This document shows, piece by piece, positions 1 to 6,615 of a DNA stretch of 15,918 nt. Position numbers and translations under genes: made by a program. Where the stretch lies: contig VBKY01000250.1 in the NCBI GenBank assembly GCA_005879255.1, forward strand, positions 1 through 15,918, given 5' to 3'. The stretch is from Deltaproteobacteria bacterium. GTDB taxonomy: Bacteria; Desulfobacterota_B; Binatia; UBA9968. Position 1 is the stretch's first letter, and each line of letters starts with the position of its first letter. Below the pieces are notes generated by a model. The model saw only the letters and a list, made by a program, of their open reading frames with translations, made no database searches and was not told the DNA's origin.

Positions 1-570
1 CACCTCGGCGAAGGAAATATTGTCGGGCAAGAAGAAAAGAATCCCGCGCTGCTTCACCCAGTCCGGATGCGGGTTGCGATAGAGGTTCTCGATCTGGTCG
101 ATTGACCCCTCGTCGCCCAAAAACGCGAAGGGAGCGATGAGCGCGCCGGTGCTCACGCCGGTCACCGCATCGAACTCGGGCTTGGCGAGCGGGTGCTGGG
201 CAGGTACCTTCAGCCAGCCCTTGAGAAACCCAGCTCCGAACGCGCCCCAATCGCCGCCGCCTGAGACAATCAGGATATCGATCACCGGCGGCGGCTGCCC
301 TGCCGCGGCGCGCCGGTCGTATTCGGCCTTGGTGCGTTGCAGCAACCGAACGATTATTTTCTCGCCAGTGGCCGTGGCCCGTTCGTCGCTCGCGCTGCGC
401 AGTTTCAGGAGGTTCTGCCGGTCAACTTCCGGGCGCTTCATCGCCGGGCCGCAACCGGTCAACACGAGCCCGGCGGCGACTAGCGGTACTGCTATCGATG
501 CGGCCAGCCGGCGGAGGGCCGACGCACCGGGCATGACGTTAGAGAGAATAGTTGGTGTTGCTGTTTTCAT
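1..570 (-). CDS. Patatin-like phospholipase lipoprotein (3' end beyond the window)
   Basis: The frame runs from ATG at 570 to the window edge without a stop, giving 190 N-terminal residues. Residues 1-40 form a signal peptide ending in a lipobox (LVLTGC, Cys40), so an outer- or inner-membrane lipoprotein is expected. A glycine-rich oxyanion loop, GGGDWGAFGAG, lies near residue 104-114. The nucleophile elbow GVSTG has Ser at about 140. Spacing and order match bacterial patatin-like acyl hydrolases, whose catalytic Asp would lie beyond the left edge. Family knowledge points to hydrolysis of acyl chains from membrane lipids; the substrate cannot be read here. No strong Shine-Dalgarno precedes the ATG, and Met13 is a weaker alternative start. 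It lies 80 bp downstream of the sulfatase on the same strand, so co-transcription is possible. Confidence 0.88.
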   Translation of the reverse strand, partial: MKTATPTILSNVMPGASALRRLAASIAVPLVAAGLVLTGCGPAMKRPEVDRQNLLKLRSASDERATATGEKIIVRLLQRTKAEYDRRAAAGQPPPVIDILIVSGGGDWGAFGAGFLKGWLKVPAQHPLAKPEFDAVTGVSTGALIAPFAFLGDEGSIDQIENLYRNPHPDWVKQRGILFFLPDNISFAEV

Positions 571-650
571 GGGTTATCGCGCAATCCGATCAAAACTGAC
601 ATGACCGATGGCATAATTGCTCCCTCAATTCTTGCGCTGCATGTTGATGC

Positions 651-2205
651 TCAGTGCCCGGCGCCGCTACCGACGCTCTCCATCTTCTCCATCGCTTGAT
701 CGATGGTGAAGCTGGCCGCCTTCTGGCGCGGCGGGAAATCCTTGAACGTCTTCATGAACTCGCCCACGACCACCGAGGCCGCCATCACGATATAGCCGCT
801 CTCGAGCAGCCACTGGTAGTAGGTGTTCGATGTGATGTCGGCCCGCTCGAACGGATCGGTGCGCAAGTTGAACAGCTTCGGCAGCCGCAGCGCCACGAAT
901 GGTTCGGCCCATACGGCGAGCGTTCCCGACGCACGCTGCTCCATGAAGACGACTTTCCAGTTATCGAAGCGCACCCCGACCAAATCGCCGTCGTCGCTGA
1001 AGTACATGAAGCCCTTGCGCGGGCTTTTCTTCTCCTGCCCGGTCAGATACGGCAGCAGGTTGTAGCCGTCGATGTGTACCTTGAATGTCTTCCCGGCAGC
1101 CTGGTGCCCCTGCGTCAACTTCTCGACGATGGTCGGCTCCCCCCGCTGCCGCCAGAAACGTCGGCAGCCAGTCGTGGTGCTGGATGATCTCGTTGGACAC
1201 CACGCCCGCCGCGATCTTGCCGGGCCAGCGCACCAGCAGGGGAATGCGGTATGCGCCCTCCCAGTTGGAGTTCTTCTCGTTCCGGAACGGCGTCATCGCG
1301 CCATCGGGCCACGTGTTCATGTGCGGGCCGTTGTCGGTGCTGTACATTACGATCGTGTTCTCCGCGAGCCCCAGCTCGTCTACGAGGTCGAGCAGCTCGC
1401 CGACGTTCTTGTCGTGGTCGATCATCGTGTCGTGGTATGGCGACTGCCACCGTCCCGCCTGCCCCAGGCTCTCAGGCTTGGTGTGGGTGAACGCGTGCAT
1501 GTGCGTGGTGTTCATCCAGACGAAGAACGGCTTATCCGCGGCGTGTTGCCGCTTGATGAAGTCACAGGCCGCCGCCGTCGTCTCGTCGTCGATCGTCTCC
1601 ATGCGTTTCTTCGTGAGCGGGCCGGTGTCTTCGATCCGCTGTTTGCCGACCTTACCCCAGCGCGGCTGCTCGGTCGCGTCGTCCTTGTCGGTTGCCCATG
1701 CGTGAATCACGCCACGAGGCCCGAACCGCTTCCTGTACTCGGGGAAGTCCTTCTCGGACGGGTAGTTTGGCATCTCCGGCTCCTCCTCGGCGTTGAGGTG
1801 GTAGAGGTTTCCGTAGAACTCGTCAAAGCCGTGCGCAGTGGGAAGGTACTTGTTCAGGTCGCCGAGGTGGTTCTTGCCGAACTGCCCCGTCGCGTAGCCG
1901 AGTGGCTTGAGCAGCTCGGCGATCGTCGGGTCCTCCGGCTGCAGGCCGATCGGCGAGCCCGGTATGCCGACCTTGGAAAGGCCGGTGCGGAAGCAGCTCT
2001 GCCCGGTGATGAAGGACGAACGGCCCGCCGTGCAGCTTTGCTCCCCGTAGGCGTCGGTAAACATCATCCCTTCCTTTGCAAGCCGGTCGATGTTCGGCGT
2101 CTGATAACCCATCAGTCCGTGCGAGTAGCAGCTCAGGTTAGAAATGCCGATGTCATCGCCCCAGATAACGAGAATATTAGGTTTCTTTTGTTCTTGTTGC
2201 GCCAT
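651..2205 (-). pseudogene. Arylsulfatase (alkaline-phosphatase superfamily), one-base frameshift
   Basis: ATG at 2205 is preceded by a strong GGAGGAGG site, which favours it over a TTG at 2226. The protein opens PNILVIWGDDIG (metal-binding Asp pair at 17-18) and carries CTAGR at residues 58-62, the C-x-A-x-R form of the sulfatase signature whose Cys becomes formylglycine. GKNHLGD and STDNGPHMNTW are further metal/active-site motifs of the family. No signal peptide is seen, so it should be cytoplasmic. The frame is lost after WLPTFLAAAG at a run of six C (1139-1144). Removing one base joins it to the next frame, which continues EPTIVEKLTQG and ends at 651, for about 517 residues in all, normal for the family. 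Without the correction the long frame ends at 961 with a nonsense tail. It is either a recent pseudogene or an intact gene with a homopolymer error. The formylglycine enzyme is upstream at 2975-3958. Confidence 0.88.
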
Positions 2206-2263
2206 CGAAACCTCCTCCGGCGGCAATTTGTTCCAGTTCTAATTTTAGCGAGGGTGATTGACC

Positions 2264-2280
2264 ATCAGGTCTTCCCTGAT
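2264..2280. promoter_or_regulatory. Palindromic operator candidate, copy 1 (upstream of sulfatase)
   Basis: ATCAGG-tcttc-CCTGAT is a perfect 6-bp inverted repeat with a 5-bp spacer. It lies 58 bp upstream of the sulfatase ATG. Read towards the gene it is ATCAGGGAAGACCTGAT, matching the copy at 13960 in 15 of 17 positions. A TAAAAT lies 16 bp past its proximal half and could be a -10 box. A protein-binding site is an inference from repetition and position. Confidence 0.6.
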
Positions 2281-2361
2281 AATCGACTTCCAAATTCCTG
2301 ACGGAGCTGGTGTTGACCTTTAACGGCCCACCTTGCGGTCGTAGGCAGAATCGAAACGGCG

Positions 2362-2442
2362 TCACAACGTGATGGGGTCGCGATCGATCTGGGCCTGGAA
2401 GCTGCTCGCGACCCGCGTCGTGCCGTCGGCGAACGTCGTAAT
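2362..2442 (-). pseudogene. Possible C-terminal coding remnant, unrecognised
   Basis: On the minus strand a short open stretch after an in-frame TAG (2443-2445) reads ITTFADGTTRVASSFQAQID and ends at a TGA at 2362 after five more residues. Its composition looks more protein-like than the surrounding intergenic DNA, but there is no start codon and I do not recognise the family. It may be the tail of a lost gene or chance. Confidence 0.2.
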
Positions 2443-2459
2443 CTAAATCCCGACAGCTA

Positions 2460-2909
2460 TTACTGCTTTAGCTTGATAGTCAGTCCGCTGGTGCCAAGTT
2501 GCAACTTGGCGCCTTTCGAAACCGAGCGAATATGCATCACCACGCCATCCTGATTTCGCAGCACCATGCCGCCCATGCCGCCGGCTAGGGTAAACCCAGC
2601 TTCAGCCGCCACATAGGTGCCCGGGAACTTCGCGACGTCGGTCAAGTTATAAACGTCGCCCGTAGCGCTCGCCTTGCTGATGCCAAAATCTACGACCGTC
2701 AGGCCGTCGATGGAAAACGGGTAGTCCTTCCCTTTGAAGTTGAGTTTCCCTTCACCCCAGGTAACACCGATACCGGCAGCGATGGATTTACTCTCCATCG
2801 TGACCTTTCCCGAAGGTTTCGGACTCTCTCCTGATATGGCGGTTGTTGCGAGCACCATCACCACCAGCAAAAGTAAAATCGATCGTGAAACCCGCTGAAC
2901 ACTAAGCAT
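2460..2909 (-). CDS. Small secreted protein of unknown function
   Basis: The frame gives 149 residues from ATG at 2909, chosen because GGAGG sits about 7 nt upstream; an upstream TTG at 2942 has no such site. Residues 1-28 are a signal peptide with a hydrophobic core (ILLLLVVMVLA). The mature part is a single beta-rich-looking domain with the motifs GVTWGEGKLNFKGK, DVYNLTDVAKFPGTY and a glycine-rich AGGMGGMVLRNQDGVV. I recall similar short exported proteins annotated as hypothetical in proteobacteria, with a glycine-rich centre followed by NQNGVV, but I know no assigned function or domain name. It lies between the formylglycine enzyme and the sulfatase on the same strand, only 65 bp after the enzyme's stop, so it may share that transcript. 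A link to sulfatase function is not shown. Confidence 0.8.
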   Translation of the reverse strand: MLSVQRVSRSILLLLVVMVLATTAISGESPKPSGKVTMESKSIAAGIGVTWGEGKLNFKGKDYPFSIDGLTVVDFGISKASATGDVYNLTDVAKFPGTYVAAEAGFTLAGGMGGMVLRNQDGVVMHIRSVSKGAKLQLGTSGLTIKLKQ

Positions 2910-2974
2910 ATGAAACCTCCGTGTCTGTTTTTTTTGGCTCAAAGTTTTGCGAGACAGCTTTCCTGATTTCCTGC

Positions 2975-3958
2975 TCAGTTTTTAGCCCGAACGATGCAGC
3001 GAAAACTCAAATGGCACGTCGAAGTATCGACCGGCTGAGCCATGCGCGCGGCCGGTCGATAGCGCCGGCAGTAATTCGGCGCGCATAGATACGAGCCGCC
3101 CTTCATAACTTTGCGCGGGATTTTGGTCTGAGGCGAGGCCGGATCAAAACTCTTGTCACGATCGCCGCCCCTGGGGTTGAAGCTCGCGCAGCATGAGTGA
3201 ACGACTTGGCTATGCTCCTGATACCAGTCCGTGGTCCATTCCCAGACGTTGCCAGCCATGTCGTATAACCCGTAGCCGTTGGCTGGAAAACTACCGACCG
3301 GCGCAATGCCTTCGTAGCCGTCCTCGTTCAGATTCTGCCAGGGAAATTCACCCTGCCAGCTGTTGGCCATGTGTTTGCCGCCCGGCGTGAATTCATCGCC
3401 CCAAACAAACTCCGCTCCCGCTAGCCCGCCGCGCGCGGCAAACTCCCATTCGGCTTCAGTAGGCAACTCTTTGTCGATCCACTTGGCGTAGGCTTCGGCG
3501 TCTTCATAGGCGACTTGCACGACGGGATGCTTTGCTCTCCCTTTTAAAGAGCTCGCGGGTCCTTCGGGGTGGCGCCAGTTGGCGCCGGGAATATAAGTCC
3601 ACCATTGATAGCAATCCCTCAAATCCACTCGTTGGCGCGGTTTCTGGAAGACGACGGAGGCGGGCACGAGCAATTCGGGCTTGGCGCCGGGATAATCTTC
3701 GGGATTGGGCGGGCGCTCAGCGAGGGTGACATGCTTGGTCGCTTCGACGAAGCGGCGAAACTCTTCGTTGGTGACGGTGTGCTTGTCCATCCAGAAACCA
3801 TCAACAGTTACCTCGTGCGCCGGCGCTTCCTCCGGATAATGCTTGTCCGATCCCATGAGAAAAGTGCCGCCGGGAATCCACACCATATTCTCAAACGGCG
3901 GCTGCTCTGGCTTTGCCGGCGCTGGTTTGAGTGCCGTCATGTCGATCGCGTGGCTCAT
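2975..3958 (-). CDS. Formylglycine-generating enzyme (SUMF1/FGE-sulfatase family)
   Basis: It is 327 residues long from ATG at 3958, which has an AAAGGAGAA site upstream; an in-frame extension to 4075 lacks one. The domain starts MVWIPGGTFLMGSD near residue 25 and includes LPTEAEWEFAARGG and the family hallmark GNVWEWTTDWY. The C-terminal block GGSYLCAPNYCRRYR has Cys at about 292 and 297, five apart like the two catalytic, copper-binding cysteines of aerobic FGE. The known reaction is oxidation of the Cys in a CxPxR or CxAxR motif of a sulfatase to formylglycine. The neighbouring sulfatase carries CTAGR and is the obvious substrate. There is no signal peptide, matching the cytoplasmic sulfatase. 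Related domains occur in EgtB-like and other enzymes, but both cysteines and the sulfatase neighbour make FGE the best call. Confidence 0.93.
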   Translation of the reverse strand: MSHAIDMTALKPAPAKPEQPPFENMVWIPGGTFLMGSDKHYPEEAPAHEVTVDGFWMDKHTVTNEEFRRFVEATKHVTLAERPPNPEDYPGAKPELLVPASVVFQKPRQRVDLRDCYQWWTYIPGANWRHPEGPASSLKGRAKHPVVQVAYEDAEAYAKWIDKELPTEAEWEFAARGGLAGAEFVWGDEFTPGGKHMANSWQGEFPWQNLNEDGYEGIAPVGSFPANGYGLYDMAGNVWEWTTDWYQEHSQVVHSCCASFNPRGGDRDKSFDPASPQTKIPRKVMKGGSYLCAPNYCRRYRPAARMAQPVDTSTCHLSFRCIVRAKN

Positions 3959-4209
3959 AACTTCTCCTTTCGCTCGAACTGCCCAGAGACCGGGGGAGCG
4001 GCGATGCAGTCGTTCTCGCGCCAAATTCACGCGCCAAAGTCTCAACGGCCCATGCGTCCACATCGATGTCGTCACGGCTGCCGCCTGCCGTCCCTACGGC
4101 GCGGTCTCCCGTACTGATTCACACGCCCTGGTCCTAACGAGCCGCCAACCGCCGTAGCTAACTCGCACGGCATCATCCAGACAAATTGCCGGAACAGCGG
4201 TCTTCACCG

Positions 4210-4878
4210 TCAGAGCACTCCTTTTTGTGAAGGTCCCGAGTGGCACAAACTACTCGCTTGGGTAAGACGTTCCTCAGTAGGATGAGTTGAATCGCCGGTA
4301 TAGCCCCGGTCAAGAAAGCCTCTGAACAATTCAATCCAGATGCGACAATCCCAGCCTATTTTCTGCCAATACTCGATGGCCTTTCGATCGGCCTCTAGCT
4401 CTGAAGCCAGCGAATAATTACGGACTGAAATGAGCGGCGGCAGGCCCAAGTCACGCCCTTTAATTTGGCCAGGAGAGCGAGAAACGGCGTTTACACTTGG
4501 CGCACGTTCCTTCTTACTATGCCCTAACACATCATGAGCTATTTCATGAGCGAGGGTATGTCTGAACAGCCAAAGGTAGCCGTTATGCTCATAGGCCCGA
4601 CGCGTCAGATCGTAACTTATGAAAATCCGATGTCCGCCAATACTCAGGCCCAAAATATCCTTGCGCGGAAAATTGACGAGATAAAAACTATAAAGCGCCG
4701 TTTTGTGCGCGTGGTCCGATACCAGGAGAATTCTCGCCGCTTCCTTAGCGACAAACGTTTCGAGCCGGTCGTCGCTGACAACGGGTAAAAATAAACCCGG
4801 ATGCAATGTACAAGAGGAGATAACAAGAGAAAGAACGAAAATTCGGCTCACCGAATGCGGTGTGTTTACGAAGATCAC
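4210..4878 (-). CDS. M48-like zinc metallopeptidase lipoprotein
   Basis: The frame has 222 residues from a GTG at 4878. The start is uncertain: no good ribosome binding site is visible, and a GTG nine codons on is also possible. The N-terminus ends in ISSC (Cys23), a plausible lipobox, so the protein would be anchored in the envelope. Zinc ligands are HEIAH near the middle, in TLAHEIAHDVLGH, and the downstream Glu of ELEADRKAIEYW, the third ligand in M48 (Ste24/HtpX/BepA-like) gluzincins. THPTEERL near the C-terminus matches the HP-S/T-R-like end of the family. It is shorter than BepA and has no TPR repeats. By analogy it may process or degrade envelope proteins; the substrate is unknown. Its upstream region is over 420 bp long and contains palindrome copy 2. 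Confidence 0.82.
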   Translation of the reverse strand: MIFVNTPHSVSRIFVLSLVISSCTLHPGLFLPVVSDDRLETFVAKEAARILLVSDHAHKTALYSFYLVNFPRKDILGLSIGGHRIFISYDLTRRAYEHNGYLWLFRHTLAHEIAHDVLGHSKKERAPSVNAVSRSPGQIKGRDLGLPPLISVRNYSLASELEADRKAIEYWQKIGWDCRIWIELFRGFLDRGYTGDSTHPTEERLTQASSLCHSGPSQKGVL

Positions 4879-4950
4879 GAATGTTTCCAGAATGGACAGT
4901 GCCCGACTCTTAGCGCATTTCTGGCGAATTATTTTGGGACGCGCGATCCG

Positions 4951-5022
4951 TTATCGTAAGCTTTGGCCCGCCACGGAATCTGAGAATTTCGCTTGAATCC
5001 GGATTAGGCTCGCAGTAAACAC
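4951..5022 (-). CDS. Possible 23-residue leader peptide
   Basis: GTG at 5022 follows a near-consensus GGGAGGAGAA site, unusually strong compared with the metallopeptidase start 144 bp on. The peptide starts MFTASLIRIQAKF and ends at TAA at 4951. It is too short for homology judgement. It may be a leader, or the site may be a relic. Low confidence. Confidence 0.2.
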   Translation of the reverse strand: MFTASLIRIQAKFSDSVAGQSLR

Positions 5023-5100
5023 TTCTCCTCCCTACGATTAAGCTAATGTAATCGAAATGTAGGGTTCTCGGAGAATGCTACAGAATCATGTGCTATCTGA

Positions 5101-5117
5101 ATCAGGATTAACCTGAT
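5101..5117. promoter_or_regulatory. Palindromic operator candidate, copy 2
   Basis: ATCAGG-attaa-CCTGAT is a perfect 6-bp inverted repeat with a 5-bp spacer. Both arms are identical to copies 1 and 3; only the spacer differs. It lies 222 bp upstream of the metallopeptidase GTG and 78 bp upstream of the small GTG frame at 5022. Confidence 0.55.
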
Positions 5118-5304
5118 ATTGACCGCTAAATTCCTTAGACTGGAACAGCGGCGGTATTTTTTTTCTCGGAAGTTCAAGCCGCCGGAGTTCGATAACAATA
5201 AACAGAATACCGCCGTCCACTCCTGCACGCACGGAGGCGACCCCGGACCCCGCACGATGTGTTCGGAAATTCGCCCCGAAAAAGCGTCATGGCGCCGCTT
5301 CGCC

Positions 5305-5640
5305 CTACGAGTCGTGCTTTTCGTGTCCCAGCGAGTGCCTTGAGGGCGCACGCGGTCTCTCCATACGAGTACGAGCGGCATTTTGCGCGGTCCTTTTTTT
5401 GAGCTCTGGTTGCGCCTGCTCGTCGGCCGATGGTTCTGATTTCTTATGCGCTCTGTCGGCTGCTACTAGGAAGATGACCAAGGCCGCCTCAAGAGCACTT
5501 TGGCCACTGCCAGTCGTCGCGCCGGGAGGGGTTTTTGCCGAGGGTTGATCTTGCTTGTCGCACGCGGTGGTCAGCGCGAAACTCACGACCATCAACAGGG
5601 TGATCGCTGAACGTGCTACAGAAAAAACTAGCCTTCGCAC
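5305..5640 (-). CDS. Small lipoprotein A, paralogue of the protein at 11756-12115
   Basis: It has 111 residues from a GTG at 5640. Residues 1-27 form a signal peptide ending ALTTAC, a somewhat loose lipobox. After a Ser/Thr/Gly/Pro linker comes a hydrophobic, helical stretch QSALEAALVIFLVAADRAHK, then an acidic DEQ motif and a basic, Arg-rich tail. The same order (Cys, linker, QSxL-hydrophobic helix, DEQ-x-P, basic tail) is seen in the lipoprotein at 11756-12115, so the two are paralogues. I do not recognise the family or a function. The start is supported by the signal peptide rather than by a ribosome site, since only a weak GGTGG precedes it. Palindrome copy 4 lies 67 bp upstream. Codons after DEQ could be frame-damaged, as the two tails no longer align. 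Confidence 0.6.
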   Translation of the reverse strand: MRRLVFSVARSAITLLMVVSFALTTACDKQDQPSAKTPPGATTGSGQSALEAALVIFLVAADRAHKKSEPSADEQAQPELKKRTAQNAARTRMERPRAPSRHSLGHEKHDS

Positions 5641-5707
5641 TTGACACCACCGGCGGCCTTTATGCTGGATCCGCTACTGAACTTACGGTTGAGTCGCCCC
5701 GGCCGCC

Positions 5708-5724
5708 ATCAGGCAGCCGCTGAT
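5708..5724. promoter_or_regulatory. Palindromic operator candidate, copy 4 (one mismatch)
   Basis: ATCAGG-cagcc-GCTGAT keeps the ATCAG-N7-CTGAT core with one arm mismatch. It lies 67 bp upstream of lipoprotein A. Read towards the gene the distal half is ATCAGC and the proximal half is the intact CCTGAT, as in the copy upstream of mlaC. Confidence 0.4.
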
Positions 5725-5758
5725 TTAGCGGTCCAATTTCCTTAGGACGCAAAGATAA

Positions 5759-5929
5759 TCAACTGAGGGTTACTTCGATCAACGGCACTGTTACGAGGTT
5801 GGTCGAGGTCACCCATTCGGGGTCAGGCAAACCGTATTGATCTTTTGGCCGCCGGTCCTTCCCCAGATATTGCAGAGCATTTCCACTACGCCACGCAGCT
5901 TCGGCGGCCCCCTGATTTGCCTCAACACC
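5759..5929 (-). pseudogene. Orphan C-terminal coding remnant, unrecognised
   Basis: Between an in-frame TGA at 5930-5932 and a TGA at 5759-5761 a minus-strand stretch of 56 codons reads like a real protein tail, including AAWRSGNALQYLGKD and QYGLPDPEWVTSTNLV and ending PLIEVTLS. It has no start codon at its head and no visible ribosome site. It overlaps the last 8 bp of the YbaY-like frame, so it may be the tail of a gene whose front is lost, or a continuation of that frame after another indel. I do not recognise the family. Confidence 0.35.
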
Positions 5930-6408
5930 TCACGTGATAGAGCGCGCCGACGAAATGTACACGCGATCCACCCGAGCCCGCGACGATCCGTTCGAGCATA
6001 AGGTTTACCTGCGTCGGGTTTCCCTGGGTAATCACACGATACGCCGTGGTCGTCGTGAACATGATCCGTCCCGCACTGCGTATCGTTGCGCGCAGAGCGT
6101 ACGTTCGATTCGGATCAATCTTGCCCGGGTCGTAGCGTAATTCGAAGGGGATCGGAACCTGGTGGCCCTCGGGCAGCACCGTCGTCTCGGCGATCACTGG
6201 CGCGGTCACATCCTGGCGCGACACGTCGGAGAGCCGAACTTCCACTACGGCGTCGGGTTGGGAGGGCCATACGCTCGCGGTAAGCGACGGTTCCTCTCAC
6301 CATGCTTTCGCTGGCATCAGTCTGCGTGATGCGTGCGCCGGAAGCCGCGCAACCGGCTAGAACAAGCCCCAAGAGCGCTGCCGTGGAAAACAACAAACGG
6401 ACTCTCAT
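5922..6408 (-). pseudogene. YbaY-like lipoprotein with a one-base frameshift
   Basis: ATG at 6408 follows AAGGAG and opens a clear lipoprotein signal (LLGLVLAGC). The frame reads VRGTVAYRERMALP and is then lost. Dropping one base of the TT at 6258-6259 restores it as PDAVVEVRLSDVSRQD, followed by VIAETTVLPEGHQVPIPFEL and later VNLMLERI, ending at 5922. The repaired protein matches the N-terminal domain of the gene at 6616-7914 (ARIALPPESIAVVELRDVSS, QVPIQFEL), so the domain (YbaY/COG3126, small beta-rich lipoproteins) and the missing base are supported by a paralogue in the window. The last 16 or so residues after LERI look unlike the family. The function of YbaY proteins is unsettled; an envelope role is expected. 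It is either a pseudogene or an assembly error. Confidence 0.75.
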
Positions 6409-6615
6409 AACATTCTCCTTCCATCAGGTGGAGGCGATTCGCCCAACCCCATCCTCGCGCACCGGTCGACCTCCGCCACGAAACTCTGCTGACATTAGCG
6501 CCCGGCGGCGGCAATGGAGCGCCGCAGAATTGCTTTTCGTTGCAGCGCTTGTTGAACGATCGTTGCCGAGCATTCGGAAACTGAGCCGCAATCTCCTTAA
6601 AACCGGCCGCGTGGG
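6409..6615. other. Intergenic region between two YbaY-domain genes
   Basis: About 200 bp lie between the stop of the large lipoprotein and the start of the frameshifted one. I see the ribosome site of the latter and nothing else that I can support. Confidence 0.3.

Larger units (their letters stand above)
4879..5304. other. Long intergenic region upstream of the metallopeptidase
   Basis: No convincing gene is seen. The region holds palindrome copy 2 (5101-5117), a 10-bp inverted repeat CGGCGGTATT (5149-5158) / AATACCGCCG (5206-5215) with a 47-bp loop, and a 23-codon minus-strand reading frame at 4951-5022. That small frame starts with GTG behind GGGAGGAGAA, 78 bp from the palindrome. It is in the same frame as the metallopeptidase but ends at a TAA, so it could be a leader peptide or an old start of the gene. 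Confidence 0.45.

Noticed and set aside
1072..2301. Long plus-strand open frame (409 codons) opposite the sulfatase
   Set aside because: It is a shadow of the sulfatase's GC-rich codons: no ribosome site, Arg/Val/Leu-rich composition and no family features, while the minus strand has clear catalytic motifs.
3569..4117. Plus-strand open frame opposite the formylglycine-generating enzyme
   Set aside because: It is antisense to a well-supported gene and lacks protein-like features.
5043..5381. Minus-strand open frame of 112 codons
   Set aside because: It overlaps the end of lipoprotein A in another frame, spans the palindrome, and has no ribosome site or recognisable sequence.
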